A DNA stretch of 52,930 bases from JBEBSD01 sp040394475 (GCA_040394475.1 JBEBSD010000043.1:1-52930); one strand, 5' to 3'; positions 25,701 to 34,530 are shown, counted from the first letter of the stretch. Notes: generated by a model from the letters alone, not told the origin. Numbers and translations: made by a program.

Positions 25701-26230
25701 TCCGTTCCACGGGCAACAATTTCCCGTTGGTCGGCGGCCCGACCCCGGAATATAACGGCTTCCCATTCGTTTATGGCCCCTATACCCTGCCCTATGGCGG
25801 TGTGTTTATTCCCGGTGTCTTTGCCCAATATAATGAATCGGGAGATATCACGGGTTATATCGAGAATTTAGGAGAAAATGTAGGAAAAGCCGGGGGCACG
25901 ATTACCTTGCCCTATGCAGGCGCCACTGCCTGGAGTTTTACAAGAGCGTTCATCTACGACGCCTCTTACCTGAAGCTGCGGGAAATTACCTTGTCCTATG
26001 ACCTTCCGTCCGCACTCACTAAAAAAATAGGGATGGAGAATGTCAACATAGGAGTTTTCAGCAGGAATATTATGTTATGGACGGCCGCGAAAATCAACAT
26101 TGACCCGGAACGCGCCTTCCAGCCCACTACTACGGCCAGGGGAGGCACCCAGTTTATGCAAGGCATAGAACGGTACAATGTAACACCCTGGGTAGCCCCG
26201 ATAGGGTTCAAATTGAACATAACGCTTTAA
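22766..26230 (+). CDS. SusC/RagA-type TonB-linked outer-membrane transporter
   Basis: A 1154-residue outer-membrane nutrient transporter of the SusC/RagA class. After a signal peptide (about 1-33) comes a carboxypeptidase-regulatory-like domain (about 45-125, GTITLQSDGTALPGVNVVVQ). A TonB-box-like region (QEAVVTALGIKREERSLGYS), a plug domain (about 140-255, with VDGVPLANTL, NPNDIENISILKGPSAAALY and GSRAGNGVVLITTKSG) and a barrel to the C-terminus (WVAPIGFKLNITL) follow. It imports a ligand across the outer membrane with energy from TonB. The susD gene follows after 6 bases. The substrate is not evident; the downstream acetyl-esterase-like enzyme suggests a substituted glycan. Confidence 0.93.
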   Translation: MNGNSFTFSRQLLRRVLLVVLLSCPFRSEVVADTGNLNGTGKERTITGTITLQSDGTALPGVNVVVQGTRTGTSTNADGRYSIVIDDQTRPILVFSYIGYITQEILVGNQSVLNVALEESIENLQEAVVTALGIKREERSLGYSVGKVDGAELTRVVQENVLNGIAGKVAGVSISATGGTGSSVSMVIRGATSINSDNQPLFVVDGVPLANTLNNVSEVSGRDNRVDYGNAISSLNPNDIENISILKGPSAAALYGSRAGNGVVLITTKSGANARKLTVNIHSSIVFDRPYAYLKQHHKFGAGQFSAIPPEISGTPLSNPFGGLVLDYIGGAYGAELDKGYEAIQWNSPIGEDGKQIATPLVSHPDNIKHFFNTGLTLQNGVSVSNGNAIGSYRLSYSNMRHTGIVPNSDLFNNTVNLNTILNVGKKVRISSNLDLSRNSSNNRPAGERGTNPMQWAYEVVSSTDIRDMRNYWMPGKEGIQQRSQDWDRPVHEYNNPYFLAYEVNNGFSRDRVFGNVKLDWEILPDLSLMVRYALDNLSERRETKMGNSYATDPNGAYGLHNLNNFENNADFFLTYRKTLSDFSFSLSAGGNHRYQTTFNSSNSSVNGLIVPGVYTLNNIALGNLNASSYRDQKAVNSLYGLGNIGYKNSVFLEFSGRNDWSSTLPNADGYFYPAASLSVLLNEFLPLSNKVSLLKLRGGIAEVGNDTRPYQLIATLANAGTFNGTPQLSTSGVLLNPQLKPEIARSYEAGIDFSMFANRLRFAGTYYVVDNKNQIFSTAMPGSSGYSMKNINAGLLRGKGIELSFGITPVKNNNLRWDLNFNLTRSRTTLLELSDDLPYFTMWEEAKGGAWTYVGDEMGDIYDAELVTVKDKTSEYYGYPILDETGKWQSIDAQNSRNKIGNYNPKFILGGQTSVSYKGFNLSMTFDWRNGGDFVSQTYRYSEEHGRSQLFLDKLIDPGSMSGKELRDHLVAHEDELIRSTGNNFPLVGGPTPEYNGFPFVYGPYTLPYGGVFIPGVFAQYNESGDITGYIENLGENVGKAGGTITLPYAGATAWSFTRAFIYDASYLKLREITLSYDLPSALTKKIGMENVNIGVFSRNIMLWTAAKINIDPERAFQPTTTARGGTQFMQGIERYNVTPWVAPIGFKLNITL

Positions 26231-26236
26231 AATCCG

Positions 26237-27868
26237 ATGACCATGAATGCTATAAAAACAACAACAGTGTTGCTGATCCTGCTGGCCGGATTGTTTACCT
26301 CCTGTAAAGATTACCTGGTAGGGTTAAACGAAAACCCCAATGGGATAGACCCCAAAACCGCAAACCCCAACCTGGTTTTTGCAACCGTGCTGAGCGCAAC
26401 CGGTATCACCTTCACAAACCTGGGATACGGTGACATCGCAGGCGTGATGCAGCACACGCAAAAAGACGGATGGGGAAACAGCCATAACGAGTACGACTGG
26501 GGACTCAGTAATGACTGGAACGGTTATTACGATATCCTGCGAAACAACAAATATGTGTACGACCGTGCCGTTGAACTGGACTATGAATTGCAGCAGGGAA
26601 CGACGCTGGTCATGAAATGCATGGTGTTTGGACTGATCGCCGATCTGTACGGAGACGCCCCCTATCACTCCGCGCTCAAAGGCGACCAGGGGGAGATGGA
26701 AAACACCTTCCCGGCTTTCGACTCGCAAAAGGATATCTATCTGGGAATATTGTCTGATCTGGAAGAGGCCAACCGGTTATTATCCAAACCCCAAAACGCC
26801 TATAACAGCAGCATTGAATCGGTGGATATGTATTACAAAGGCGATCCTGCGAAATGGAGAAAGCTGGCCAACTCGCTTGCCCTGCGGTACCTGATGCGGA
26901 TATCCGAGAAGGAAGAAGCCCTTGCCCGGGCAGGAATTGAGAAGATCTTCGCCAATCCTACCGAATATCCGATCATCACCGTTGCGGCCGACGATTGCAA
27001 CATGCCGTCCTGGACACCGGTATATGATGTGACCGAAAGCAATTACAGAAGAGTTAAAATGGCAGCTTCCTTAGTAGAGGCAATGCGGAAAGGCAATGAC
27101 CCGCGTCTGGGTGTATGGGCTAAAAAAGTAGAAATCCCCCTGGTTGCGCGCGACAGCCTGCCTGCGGGAACGGATAAAATCGTAGATGGTAAGCGGTATA
27201 TCTCCCCGGACGTACTGGCCAGCAAAGGGCTGACCATCCAGGACATTAATCAAAATCCTGATTATGTCGGCCTTCCGGCAGGACTCTCCGCTCCGGCTGT
27301 CTACAACATGGGTCCCGATCCGAACCAGGCGTCCTTTAATCCGCACGTTTCCTGGCTGAGCGACATTTACCGGGTTTTCAACAGTCCCTTGCTGAAATCC
27401 AGGCTATTGTCGGCCTCAGAAGTAAATTTCATCCTGGCCGAAGCGGCCTTGAAAGGATGGGCCGCAGGTGATGCAGAGACGCATTATAACAACGGCATAA
27501 AAGCTTCCCTGGAAACCTGGGGCGTAGGCGGCAACTACAGCAGCTTTATCACGACCCCTGAGGTGGCTTATGACGGTACCCAGCAGCAAATCATCGAGCA
27601 AAAATGGATTGCCAGCTGGCAGGCGGCTACCGAATCATGGGCCGACTTCAAAAGAACAGGCTTTCCGTTACTGAAAGGAGGCCAGCAAACCAAGCGGAGT
27701 GTGCTGCCTGTGCGGTTCTATTACATGCTCAATGAGCGGAACCTTAATAAGGAAAACGTAGACGCGGCGCTGAAAAACCTGGAAGTCACGCAATACACCG
27801 AGGCCGATGGCCCTAACAGCGCATGGTCCAAACCATGGGTCTTACAAGGTACCGGACACCCCTGGTAA
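26237..27868 (+). CDS. SusD/RagB-family substrate-binding lipoprotein
   Basis: A 543-residue surface lipoprotein with signal LLILLAGLFTSC. It is helical and TPR-like, of the SusD_2-type branch, with DYLVGLNENPNGIDPKTANP, NKYVYDRAVELDYEL, KCMVFGLIADLYGDAPYHSA, PAKWRKLANSLALRYLMRIS, SASEVNFILAEAALKGWAAG and WADFKRTGFPLLKGG. It forms the lid of the SusC barrel and captures the ligand. It follows susC by 6 bases and is followed by a strong terminator. Confidence 0.93.
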   Translation: MTMNAIKTTTVLLILLAGLFTSCKDYLVGLNENPNGIDPKTANPNLVFATVLSATGITFTNLGYGDIAGVMQHTQKDGWGNSHNEYDWGLSNDWNGYYDILRNNKYVYDRAVELDYELQQGTTLVMKCMVFGLIADLYGDAPYHSALKGDQGEMENTFPAFDSQKDIYLGILSDLEEANRLLSKPQNAYNSSIESVDMYYKGDPAKWRKLANSLALRYLMRISEKEEALARAGIEKIFANPTEYPIITVAADDCNMPSWTPVYDVTESNYRRVKMAASLVEAMRKGNDPRLGVWAKKVEIPLVARDSLPAGTDKIVDGKRYISPDVLASKGLTIQDINQNPDYVGLPAGLSAPAVYNMGPDPNQASFNPHVSWLSDIYRVFNSPLLKSRLLSASEVNFILAEAALKGWAAGDAETHYNNGIKASLETWGVGGNYSSFITTPEVAYDGTQQQIIEQKWIASWQAATESWADFKRTGFPLLKGGQQTKRSVLPVRFYYMLNERNLNKENVDAALKNLEVTQYTEADGPNSAWSKPWVLQGTGHPW

Positions 27869-27881
27869 CCACTCACCTAAG

Positions 27882-27925
27882 GCGCAGCAGGCGGATTCTA
27901 TACCCCGCCTGCTGCGCTTTTTTTT
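27882..27925 (+). terminator. Strong rho-independent terminator after susD
   Basis: GCGCAGCAGGCGG (27882-27894) pairs perfectly with CCGCCTGCTGCGC (27905-27917), a 13-bp GC-rich stem with a 10-base loop, followed by eight T residues. It ends the susCD transcript and separates it from the esterase gene at 28076. Confidence 0.92.
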
Positions 27926-28075
27926 ATGCCGCTGTCTCCATTTTCCTCAATTATAGCCATTTTTTAATGCACTGCCTTTTCCGGAGTGGTTACGATTGCT
28001 ATTTTTGCTACCGCAAGCCCTTATTGCAAATTTAAATTTCCCTTCAACCACTTTTAAACGGTAATTACAAAGTAT

Positions 28076-29785
28076 ATGCTCGTCAGACTTTCCGGCCTCC
28101 TGCTGATTCTTCCGGGAATCTCAGGGCTTCTTTATGGACAGGTGCAGGTATCCTATCCTTCCGAACGCATTGTGATCCAGCGTAACGTCCATAATGAAGG
28201 GACGGTATACGTTACAGGAACCGTTTCCCAAATCAGTGATCGTATAGAGGCCCGTCTGGTTGTCCGCGACGAAGACCCCGGCGAAAGCTCGACCTCCTGG
28301 ATCACACTCGACAACACTGTTGCCAATGGTTCCTTTTCGGGAATGTTACAGGCCAAGGGCGGGCGCTACGACCTGGAAGTCCGGGCAATCCGGAACAACA
28401 ATCCGGTGGGCTCGCCCGCTATCGTACAAAAAGTGGGGATTGGGGAAGTATTCCTGATCGTGGGACATTCCAATGCGCAGGGAGTTTCCCAGGGAGTAGG
28501 CGCTCAGAGCGACCTGGTATCCAGTATGAACCTGAACGAGATCGGATCCGTATTTGAAAACTACCTCACCACAGCCGACCCGCAGTACCAACCCGTCACG
28601 TATTCTCAATTATGCACAGCATGCGGCATGGCCCCTTTTCATGGCACCCCCTGGTTTTGGGGGAAGTTCGGAGATAAAGTAGTGGAGCACCTGAAGGTAC
28701 CGGTCTTGCTATACGGGGCTGCCTTCGGCGGGAGCAATATGGCACAGACCTACATGGCGGCGTATGGGATCCCCTTTGAGCACGGATTTATTAACTCCTC
28801 GATCGGGATGCCGTATATCAATATCGAAAACACCCTGAATGCCATGGTTCCCAAAACCGGGCTCCGCGCCATTATTTCGGCCCATGGGGTCAATGACGGC
28901 GGCAGTACAAGAGAAGAATTCTACTTCCATCACAAAGGAGTGATTGACAAGACCCGGGAAACCGAGAAGTTCCGGAACCTGGTCTGGATGATTGCCCGGT
29001 CCTGCTATAACAATGGTATCCAAACCCAATTACTGGAAGCCCAGGAAGACCTCCTGCTGCTGGAGCATGTTTTTCCGGGACCTGATTTGAACAGTATCGG
29101 AAATGAGGGCAGGGGAAATGATACTCCCGACAATACCGATCACCTCCACTTCAATTCCCTGGGACAAACCCTTGCTGCCAATCTTTGGGGAGACGCCGTA
29201 GCCGCGCAAAACTTCCTGAATTCCCCAACTGTCATTATGCCGGAACCGCCGGCCGAACCAGCGGGCAGCTTGCCGGTTACCCTGGCCACTTTCACCGCCC
29301 GGACCGACGAAACCGGCGCGGTACATCTCCACTGGTCTACCACAGAAGAAGTTAACAACAGTCATTTTGAAATCCAGTACAGCTTCAACGGCGGGGATTT
29401 CTTTCCCGCTGGTATCCGGGATGGAAAAAACAACGCTGATGGCCTCACCCTGTATGATTTCGTATTCAACGGCCCGTTTCAATCCGACATGACCTATTTC
29501 CGGCTGAAACAAGTTGATACCGACGGCCGGGAAGACTTATCCTCCATACTGGTCGTCCACACCCCCGAATCGCCGCTGTTGGTGTATCCCAACCCTTCTG
29601 CGGGCATTTTTGAAATCAATAGCCACATCAAAAATATCCGCGTAATCGATTTCAACGGAATTACAGTATTGGAAAGCAAGGATTCGCAAAATGTTAACCT
29701 GAGTCATTTGCCTCAGGGGAATTACGTATTTGTCATTCAAAACCGCCGGGGAGAGCTCCTTGTCAGAACCGTTCAGAAGCAATAG
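28076..29785 (+). CDS. Secreted SGNH/sialate-O-acetylesterase-like enzyme with type IX sorting domain
   Basis: A 569-residue exported protein. A signal peptide (about 1-22) is followed by a beta-sandwich (about 25-120) and an SGNH-hydrolase core starting at IGEVFLIVGHSNAQG. The probable nucleophile is Ser132; a block with GGSNMAQTYMAAYG and SAHGVNDGGS follows, and the catalytic Asp355/His358 pair lies in NTDHLHFNSLG. After a Pro-rich linker comes a domain TLATFTARTDETGAVHLHWS and a C-terminal type IX sorting domain (YPNPSAGIFEI ... RTVQKQ). It is therefore likely sent to the cell surface to remove acyl groups from a glycan. It lies 207 bases after susD, beyond the terminator. Confidence 0.8.
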   Translation: MLVRLSGLLLILPGISGLLYGQVQVSYPSERIVIQRNVHNEGTVYVTGTVSQISDRIEARLVVRDEDPGESSTSWITLDNTVANGSFSGMLQAKGGRYDLEVRAIRNNNPVGSPAIVQKVGIGEVFLIVGHSNAQGVSQGVGAQSDLVSSMNLNEIGSVFENYLTTADPQYQPVTYSQLCTACGMAPFHGTPWFWGKFGDKVVEHLKVPVLLYGAAFGGSNMAQTYMAAYGIPFEHGFINSSIGMPYINIENTLNAMVPKTGLRAIISAHGVNDGGSTREEFYFHHKGVIDKTRETEKFRNLVWMIARSCYNNGIQTQLLEAQEDLLLLEHVFPGPDLNSIGNEGRGNDTPDNTDHLHFNSLGQTLAANLWGDAVAAQNFLNSPTVIMPEPPAEPAGSLPVTLATFTARTDETGAVHLHWSTTEEVNNSHFEIQYSFNGGDFFPAGIRDGKNNADGLTLYDFVFNGPFQSDMTYFRLKQVDTDGREDLSSILVVHTPESPLLVYPNPSAGIFEINSHIKNIRVIDFNGITVLESKDSQNVNLSHLPQGNYVFVIQNRRGELLVRTVQKQ

Positions 29786-29885
29786 CCGCCGCTTGCCGGG
29801 ACTACTATACGGCAAAACCTGCCGCGGTTTTGACACGCCTTTCACTTTCCGTGGGAACTTTAACATTAATTAAGAATGCTCAAAA

Positions 29886-29915
29886 TTTGCCATTGGAGTT
29901 AATTTACTAATTTTG
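29886..29915 (+). promoter_or_regulatory. Bacteroidota-type promoter of the DUF2723 gene
   Basis: TTTG at 29886-29889, 18 bases, then TAATTTTG at 29908-29915 matches the -33/-7 layout of the primary sigma factor of Bacteroidota. It settles the start of the next gene: an in-frame TTG at 29913 lies inside the -7 box and cannot be the start, whereas the ATG at 29970 gives a leader of about 48 bases. Confidence 0.7.
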
Positions 29916-29969
29916 GCTGCGTTTAAAGGAATCGAGCGTATTGAACTGTTAACAGAAAACCCCTTATAC

Positions 29970-32939
29970 ATGATCCGTTTTAGCCGTTATAACAATCTAA
30001 CTGGTTGGATTCTCTTCGGAATTGCCTTTTTCACGTACCTTGCAACCGTCGAGCGAACCGCCAGTTTCTGGGATTGTGGCGAATTCATAGCTTGCGCCTT
30101 TAAACTGCAGGTCCCCCACCCTCCCGGGGCGCCGTTTTTCCTGTTGCTGGGCCGCCTGTTTTCCATGCTGGCCCTGGGGGACCTGGAGCAGGTCGCCTAT
30201 TGGGTCAACATGCTTTCGGTCGTCGCCAGCGCCTTCACCATCCTTTTCCTGTTCTGGACCGTTACCCTGCTGTCCCGCAAATTAATCGGGAAGGCTGACC
30301 AGGACCTTACCATGGCCGACACGTTGCTCGTGCTGGGTTCCGGTATTGTAGGCGCGCTGGCCTATACCTGGTCCGACTCCTTCTGGTTCTCGGCCGTAGA
30401 AGCCGAAGTATACGGGTTGTCCTCCTTCTTTACGGCTATTGTCATCTGGGCTGTATTCAAATGGGAACATATCGAAGACGAAGCGGCGGGCAACCGGTGG
30501 CTGGTTTTCATTGCCTACCTGGTCGGATTGTCGATTGGCGTCCATTTGCTCAACCTGGTGACCATCCCGGCGCTTGCGTTGGTTTATTACTTCAAAAAAT
30601 ACGAAAAGAACTCTTTCTGGGGATGTGTCGGCGCCTTTACCAGCGGGCTCATCATTCTGGGCATTATCAATTCGGGAATTATTCCCGGGCTCCCTTCGCT
30701 GGCAGGCTCCTTTGAGATTTTCTTTGTGAATACCCTCGGACTGCCGTATACTTCCGGAATCATTTTCTTTGTGATCCTCTTTTTGGGAGCGCTGGTATGG
30801 GGAATACGGTACTCCGAACAAAAGAAAAAGGTTAACCTGAACGTGGCCCTCTTATCACTGGCATTTGTGCTGGTAGGCTACATGTCCTATATCCTGGTCC
30901 TGGTGCGTGCGGAATACAATCCCCCCATCAACGAAAACAACCCGAGCGATGTTCTGAGCTTCGTTTCCTACCTGAAACGCGAACAGTACGGCAGTCGTCC
31001 GCTGCTTTACGGACCCACTTTTGTAGATCGCCCTACCAGTCAGAAAAGGGGCGCGCCGCTTTACCGTAAAGCTAACGGCAAGTACGAAATATACGACTAC
31101 CGCCCTGAATATGTATACGACAAGGGATCCAGCATCCTGCTGCCGCGGATGTACAGCACCCAGGCCAATCACGTACAGCTGTACCGGCAGATGCAGAACC
31201 TGTCGGAAGGGCAACGTCCCAACCTGGCCAACAATATCAGCTTCATGCTTTCCTACCAGATCGGGCACATGTACTGGCGCTATTTTCTATGGAATTTCGT
31301 AGGCCGCGAAAGTGATGCTGAAGGAGCCGGGGTATTGCTCCCCTGGGATGCCACGAAGAGCTACCCGTCAGCTATAAGTGCCAACAAAGCCCACGACAAT
31401 TACTACATGCTGCCGTTTATTCTCGGATTGCTGGGAATGGTCATCCAGTATGTCCGGCGAAGGAAAGACCTGCTGGTGCTTGGGTTATTGTTTGTCCTCA
31501 CGGGGGTCGCCCTGGTGGTTTATCTCAACTCTCCGCCCACCGAACCCCGGGAGAGGGATTATATTTATGTGGGTTCTTTTTATATTTTCTGTATCTGGAT
31601 AGGCTTCGGGGTCATCTCCATTGCCGATGCCCTGCAGAAAGTCCTGACCAACGGCACTTCCCGGGCAATTGCCGCATCAGCCATCGGCCTGGTTGTACCG
31701 GTATTAATGGGCGCCAAGGGGTGGGACAACCACGATCGCAGCCACCGGTACCACTCCGTCGATTTTGCCAAAAACATGCTGAATACCTGCGCACCGAACG
31801 CGATCCTGTTTACGGGGGGGGACAACGATACCTTTCCGTTATGGTACGCCCAGGAGGTTGAAGGCTTCCGTACCGACGTCCGGGTTTGCAACCTGAGCCT
31901 GTTGGGGACCGACTGGTACATCGACCAAATGAAACGGCAAACTTACGAGTCCGAACCCTTGCCGATTTCCCTGGAAAGCCAGAACTACAGCTACGGGAAA
32001 AACGACATTATTCCCTTCTACGAAATTGCCGGTGTCAAGAGCGGCATTAACCTGAAGGAATACATCAACCTGATCAAGCAGGAAAACAAAGCGATCCAGG
32101 TCCCCCTTACGTCCGGTGACATGACGTCTATCCTGCCGTCATCCGTATTGTTTCTGCCTGTTAACGTAGAAAATGTCCGCAACCTGGATATCGTAAAGCC
32201 GGAATTACTCGCGATGATGAGAGACTCCATCAGCTGGTCGATCGGAAACCGGGACCTGTATAAGTCGGATCTGATAATTCTGGATATTATCGCCAATAAT
32301 GACTGGAAACGGCCGATTTATTTCTCCTCTACCCTGGGCAGCAGCAGCTATCTCAACCTGAAAGAGTACATGCAACTGGAGGGCTATGCCTACCGGCTGC
32401 TCCCCGTTCGGGTGGAAGGAGCTTCTGATGGTTACGTCAACTCAGCCATCATGTACGATCGTATGATGAACCACATGTCATGGCGTGAGTTGGACAACCC
32501 GGACACCTATTATGATAATACCTTCCTGGGATCGCCGGTCTTTTCCGCGCGGATTTCATTCCTCCGGCTGATCAACCAGCTAATCTCTGACGATGAAAAA
32601 GAGGAGGCCCGGCAGGCGCTCCACCGCACGATGGAAACCATGCCCGACAAGAGTATCCCGTTTGACCAGATATCGGCCAACTTCATCGGACCTGCCCTGG
32701 ATCTGGGTGAAGATAAAATAGCGGAAGAAATTGCCGGGACGTTAGCGAAAAGAGCCGATGAAAACCTGACCTTCGCGAAAGAGACCAATGACTTCAACGG
32801 CCGGAACAGCAACCTGGAGCTGTACATCCTGCAGACGATTGTCAGTGCCTACCAGGAAGCTAAAAGGCCGGAAGACGCCCAAAAATACGAGCAACTGTTC
32901 CAAAAGCACTACGGTTCTTCCAACTTCTTCCGTCCCTGA
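29970..32939 (+). CDS. DUF2723 polytopic membrane protein, probable glycosyltransferase
   Basis: A 989-residue membrane protein. The N-terminal 600 residues hold about twelve helices and the DUF2723 opening WILFGIAFFTYLATVERTAS, FWDCGEFIACAFKLQVPHPP and GAPFFLLLGRLF. The family resembles protein O-mannosyltransferases, with acidic residues in the first loop (WDCGEF) as likely catalytic groups. The C-terminal part (about 640-989) is soluble, with ILFTGGDNDTFPLWYAQEVE and a helical repeat tail. It probably transfers sugar from a lipid carrier in the periplasm, perhaps for protein O-glycosylation. It is monocistronic, with its own promoter and terminator. Confidence 0.88.
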   Translation: MIRFSRYNNLTGWILFGIAFFTYLATVERTASFWDCGEFIACAFKLQVPHPPGAPFFLLLGRLFSMLALGDLEQVAYWVNMLSVVASAFTILFLFWTVTLLSRKLIGKADQDLTMADTLLVLGSGIVGALAYTWSDSFWFSAVEAEVYGLSSFFTAIVIWAVFKWEHIEDEAAGNRWLVFIAYLVGLSIGVHLLNLVTIPALALVYYFKKYEKNSFWGCVGAFTSGLIILGIINSGIIPGLPSLAGSFEIFFVNTLGLPYTSGIIFFVILFLGALVWGIRYSEQKKKVNLNVALLSLAFVLVGYMSYILVLVRAEYNPPINENNPSDVLSFVSYLKREQYGSRPLLYGPTFVDRPTSQKRGAPLYRKANGKYEIYDYRPEYVYDKGSSILLPRMYSTQANHVQLYRQMQNLSEGQRPNLANNISFMLSYQIGHMYWRYFLWNFVGRESDAEGAGVLLPWDATKSYPSAISANKAHDNYYMLPFILGLLGMVIQYVRRRKDLLVLGLLFVLTGVALVVYLNSPPTEPRERDYIYVGSFYIFCIWIGFGVISIADALQKVLTNGTSRAIAASAIGLVVPVLMGAKGWDNHDRSHRYHSVDFAKNMLNTCAPNAILFTGGDNDTFPLWYAQEVEGFRTDVRVCNLSLLGTDWYIDQMKRQTYESEPLPISLESQNYSYGKNDIIPFYEIAGVKSGINLKEYINLIKQENKAIQVPLTSGDMTSILPSSVLFLPVNVENVRNLDIVKPELLAMMRDSISWSIGNRDLYKSDLIILDIIANNDWKRPIYFSSTLGSSSYLNLKEYMQLEGYAYRLLPVRVEGASDGYVNSAIMYDRMMNHMSWRELDNPDTYYDNTFLGSPVFSARISFLRLINQLISDDEKEEARQALHRTMETMPDKSIPFDQISANFIGPALDLGEDKIAEEIAGTLAKRADENLTFAKETNDFNGRNSNLELYILQTIVSAYQEAKRPEDAQKYEQLFQKHYGSSNFFRP

Positions 32940-32949
32940 TCAGCACACG

Positions 32950-32986
32950 AAAAGCCCGGTACTGCGATAGTGCCGTACCGGGCTTT
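32950..32986. terminator. Bidirectional terminator
   Basis: AAAGCCCGGTAC (32951-32962) and GTACCGGGCTTT (32975-32986) form a perfect 12-bp stem with A- and T-rich outer ends. It lies between the convergent DUF2723 and HsdR_N-type genes and overlaps the stop codon of the latter, so it can terminate both. Confidence 0.8.
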
Positions 32987-33425
32987 ACCGATACTTCGGA
33001 AAATCCTGTAAAAACACCACTTCCCCATTGGCCTGCACGGTAAAACAGAAATGCTCCTTCCCATTCGTTACTGCCAGGTATTGAGGCCGTAACGTAAAAT
33101 GATACCGGGCAATCTGGTTAAAAACAGCCGGGCCGATGCGGATACCGGGAGCCTTGCATTCCACCAGTAAGAAAGGGGTGCCTGTGGCCGATAATACCAG
33201 GATATCAGAACGTTTGGCCATCGTATTGTAAACCATCCCTGATTCTACCGCAAAGAGCGCCCGGGGGTAATTGTAATGATTCAGCAACAGGTGTATGAAG
33301 TGCTGCCTCACCCACTCTTCCGGGGTCAGCAGGATAAACTTGCGACGAATACTGTCAAAAATATACGGTTTCCCTTTAACTTCCTTAATTTTACAGGGAA
33401 ACGACGGCAGGTTCAATAAATCCAT
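32985..33425 (-). CDS. HsdR N-terminal-domain (nuclease-fold) protein
   Basis: A 146-residue protein matching the type I restriction enzyme R N-terminal domain (HSDR_N_2): FDSIRRKFILLTPEEWVRQH, RALFAVESGMVYN and the PD-(D/E)xK-like core SDILVLSATGTPFLLVECKA, followed by FNQIARYHFTLRPQYLAVTN. Stand-alone copies are widespread and conserved in Bacteroidota outside restriction operons, and no hsdM or hsdS is nearby, so it is not evidence of a restriction system. The Asp and Glu-x-Lys are intact, so nuclease activity is possible. Role unknown. Confidence 0.8.
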   Translation of the reverse strand: MDLLNLPSFPCKIKEVKGKPYIFDSIRRKFILLTPEEWVRQHFIHLLLNHYNYPRALFAVESGMVYNTMAKRSDILVLSATGTPFLLVECKAPGIRIGPAVFNQIARYHFTLRPQYLAVTNGKEHFCFTVQANGEVVFLQDFPKYR

Positions 33426-33759
33426 AAACAGGTTTTAGCTGGCTCACAAAGAGCACCGCGGGACAGGGTCGCCCGGACAGGGTCGCCCGGATAGGGTCGC
33501 CCGGAAGCCAGCGGTGACAAATCCGAAAACCGGGTTCCGTTCCGTTGGCTGCAAATTAAGAAAATCAAAGGGGAATCCGGGTAATCGGCGTGCTGATTAC
33601 CGAAAAAACTAAAACACGGAAAAACAACTACCGGCCATAGCGATAAGCAATCAGCCCTCAGAAAACCGGGTGCATACCAACTGAATGATGCGTAAAAGCC
33701 GGTTGCCGGGAGCTGACCGCCTTTTCCCTGAAACCGATCACCTACTACCGTTAAGACAT
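33426..33759. other. Intergenic with a 14-base tandem repeat
   Basis: About 334 bases between the divergent HsdR_N-type gene and amn. At 33463-33504 lie three tandem copies of a 14-base unit (ACAGGGTCGCCCGG, third copy ATAGGG). The rest shows no gene; an in-frame ATG for amn at 33685 would add 25 residues without family likeness. Confidence 0.6.
33463..33504. repeat. Tandem repeat, 3 x 14 bases
   Basis: Three adjoining copies of ACAGGGTCGCCCGG, the third with one change. Each unit contains GGGTCGCCC, itself partly self-complementary. A minisatellite-type array with possible copy-number variation. Confidence 0.8.
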
Positions 33760-34530
33760 ATGAAAACCAAGCAGGATATTGTCAGTAACTGGTTGCCACG
33801 ATACACCGGAACTGCCGCAGCGGATTTCGGAGAGTATATTCTGTTGACTAATTTCATCAATTATGTAGATCTGTTCGCCGAAAAGTTCGAAGTTGAAGTA
33901 AAAGGACACGGGAGGGCCATGCAAACCGCCACTGCCCATAATATTACCATTATCAACTTCGGGATGGGGAGCCCGGTAGCCGCTACCGTCATGGACCTGT
34001 TATCGGCCATTCATCCCAAAGCGGTCTTGTTTCTCGGGAAATGCGGCGGGTTAAAAAAAACACAGATCGGCGACCTGATCCTGCCCATCGCAGCCATCCG
34101 CGGCGAAGGGACCAGCGACGACTACATGCCTTCCGAAATCCCGGCGCTCCCTTCATTCCGTCTGCAGCGCGCCGTTTCCTCGACCATCATAAAACATGAG
34201 CTCGACTACTGGACCGGTACCTGCTTTACCACCAACCGGCGCATCTGGGAGCACGACGAAGCATTTAAGGATTACCTGAGAGAAATCCGTGCGATTGCCA
34301 TCGATATGGAAACAGCAACCATCTTTATTACCGGCTTTGCCAATTCCATCCCTCATGGCGCTCTTTTACTGGTATCCGATAATCCCATGATCCCGGAGGG
34401 GGTTAAAACGGAGGAGAGCGACCAGAAAGTCACCTCCCTGTTTGTCACCAAACACCTTCAGATAGGGATCGACGCCCTCACGGAACTCGCCAGTTCCGGA
34501 GAATCGGTAAAACACCTCCGGTTCGAGTAA
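33760..34530 (+). CDS. amn: AMP nucleosidase
   Basis: A 256-residue enzyme of the nucleoside phosphorylase superfamily that hydrolyses AMP to adenine and ribose 5-phosphate. The Bacteroidota short form is seen from MKTKQDIVSNWLPRYTG on, with INYVDLFAEKFEVEVKGHGR, INFGMGSPVAATVMDLL, AVLFLGKCGGLKKTQIGDLI, RGEGTSDDYMP, AIDMETATIFITGF and LLLVSDNPMIPEGVKT. It lacks the extra N-terminal regulatory domain of the E. coli enzyme. The ATG at 33760 fits the family start. It works in cytosolic purine salvage and adenylate control. Monocistronic. Confidence 0.9.
   Translation: MKTKQDIVSNWLPRYTGTAAADFGEYILLTNFINYVDLFAEKFEVEVKGHGRAMQTATAHNITIINFGMGSPVAATVMDLLSAIHPKAVLFLGKCGGLKKTQIGDLILPIAAIRGEGTSDDYMPSEIPALPSFRLQRAVSSTIIKHELDYWTGTCFTTNRRIWEHDEAFKDYLREIRAIAIDMETATIFITGFANSIPHGALLLVSDNPMIPEGVKTEESDQKVTSLFVTKHLQIGIDALTELASSGESVKHLRFE

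Noticed and set aside
32985..33425. Type I restriction-modification system
   Set aside because: Only a stand-alone HsdR_N-like domain is present, without helicase, methylase or specificity genes. Such single-domain proteins are common housekeeping members in this phylum.
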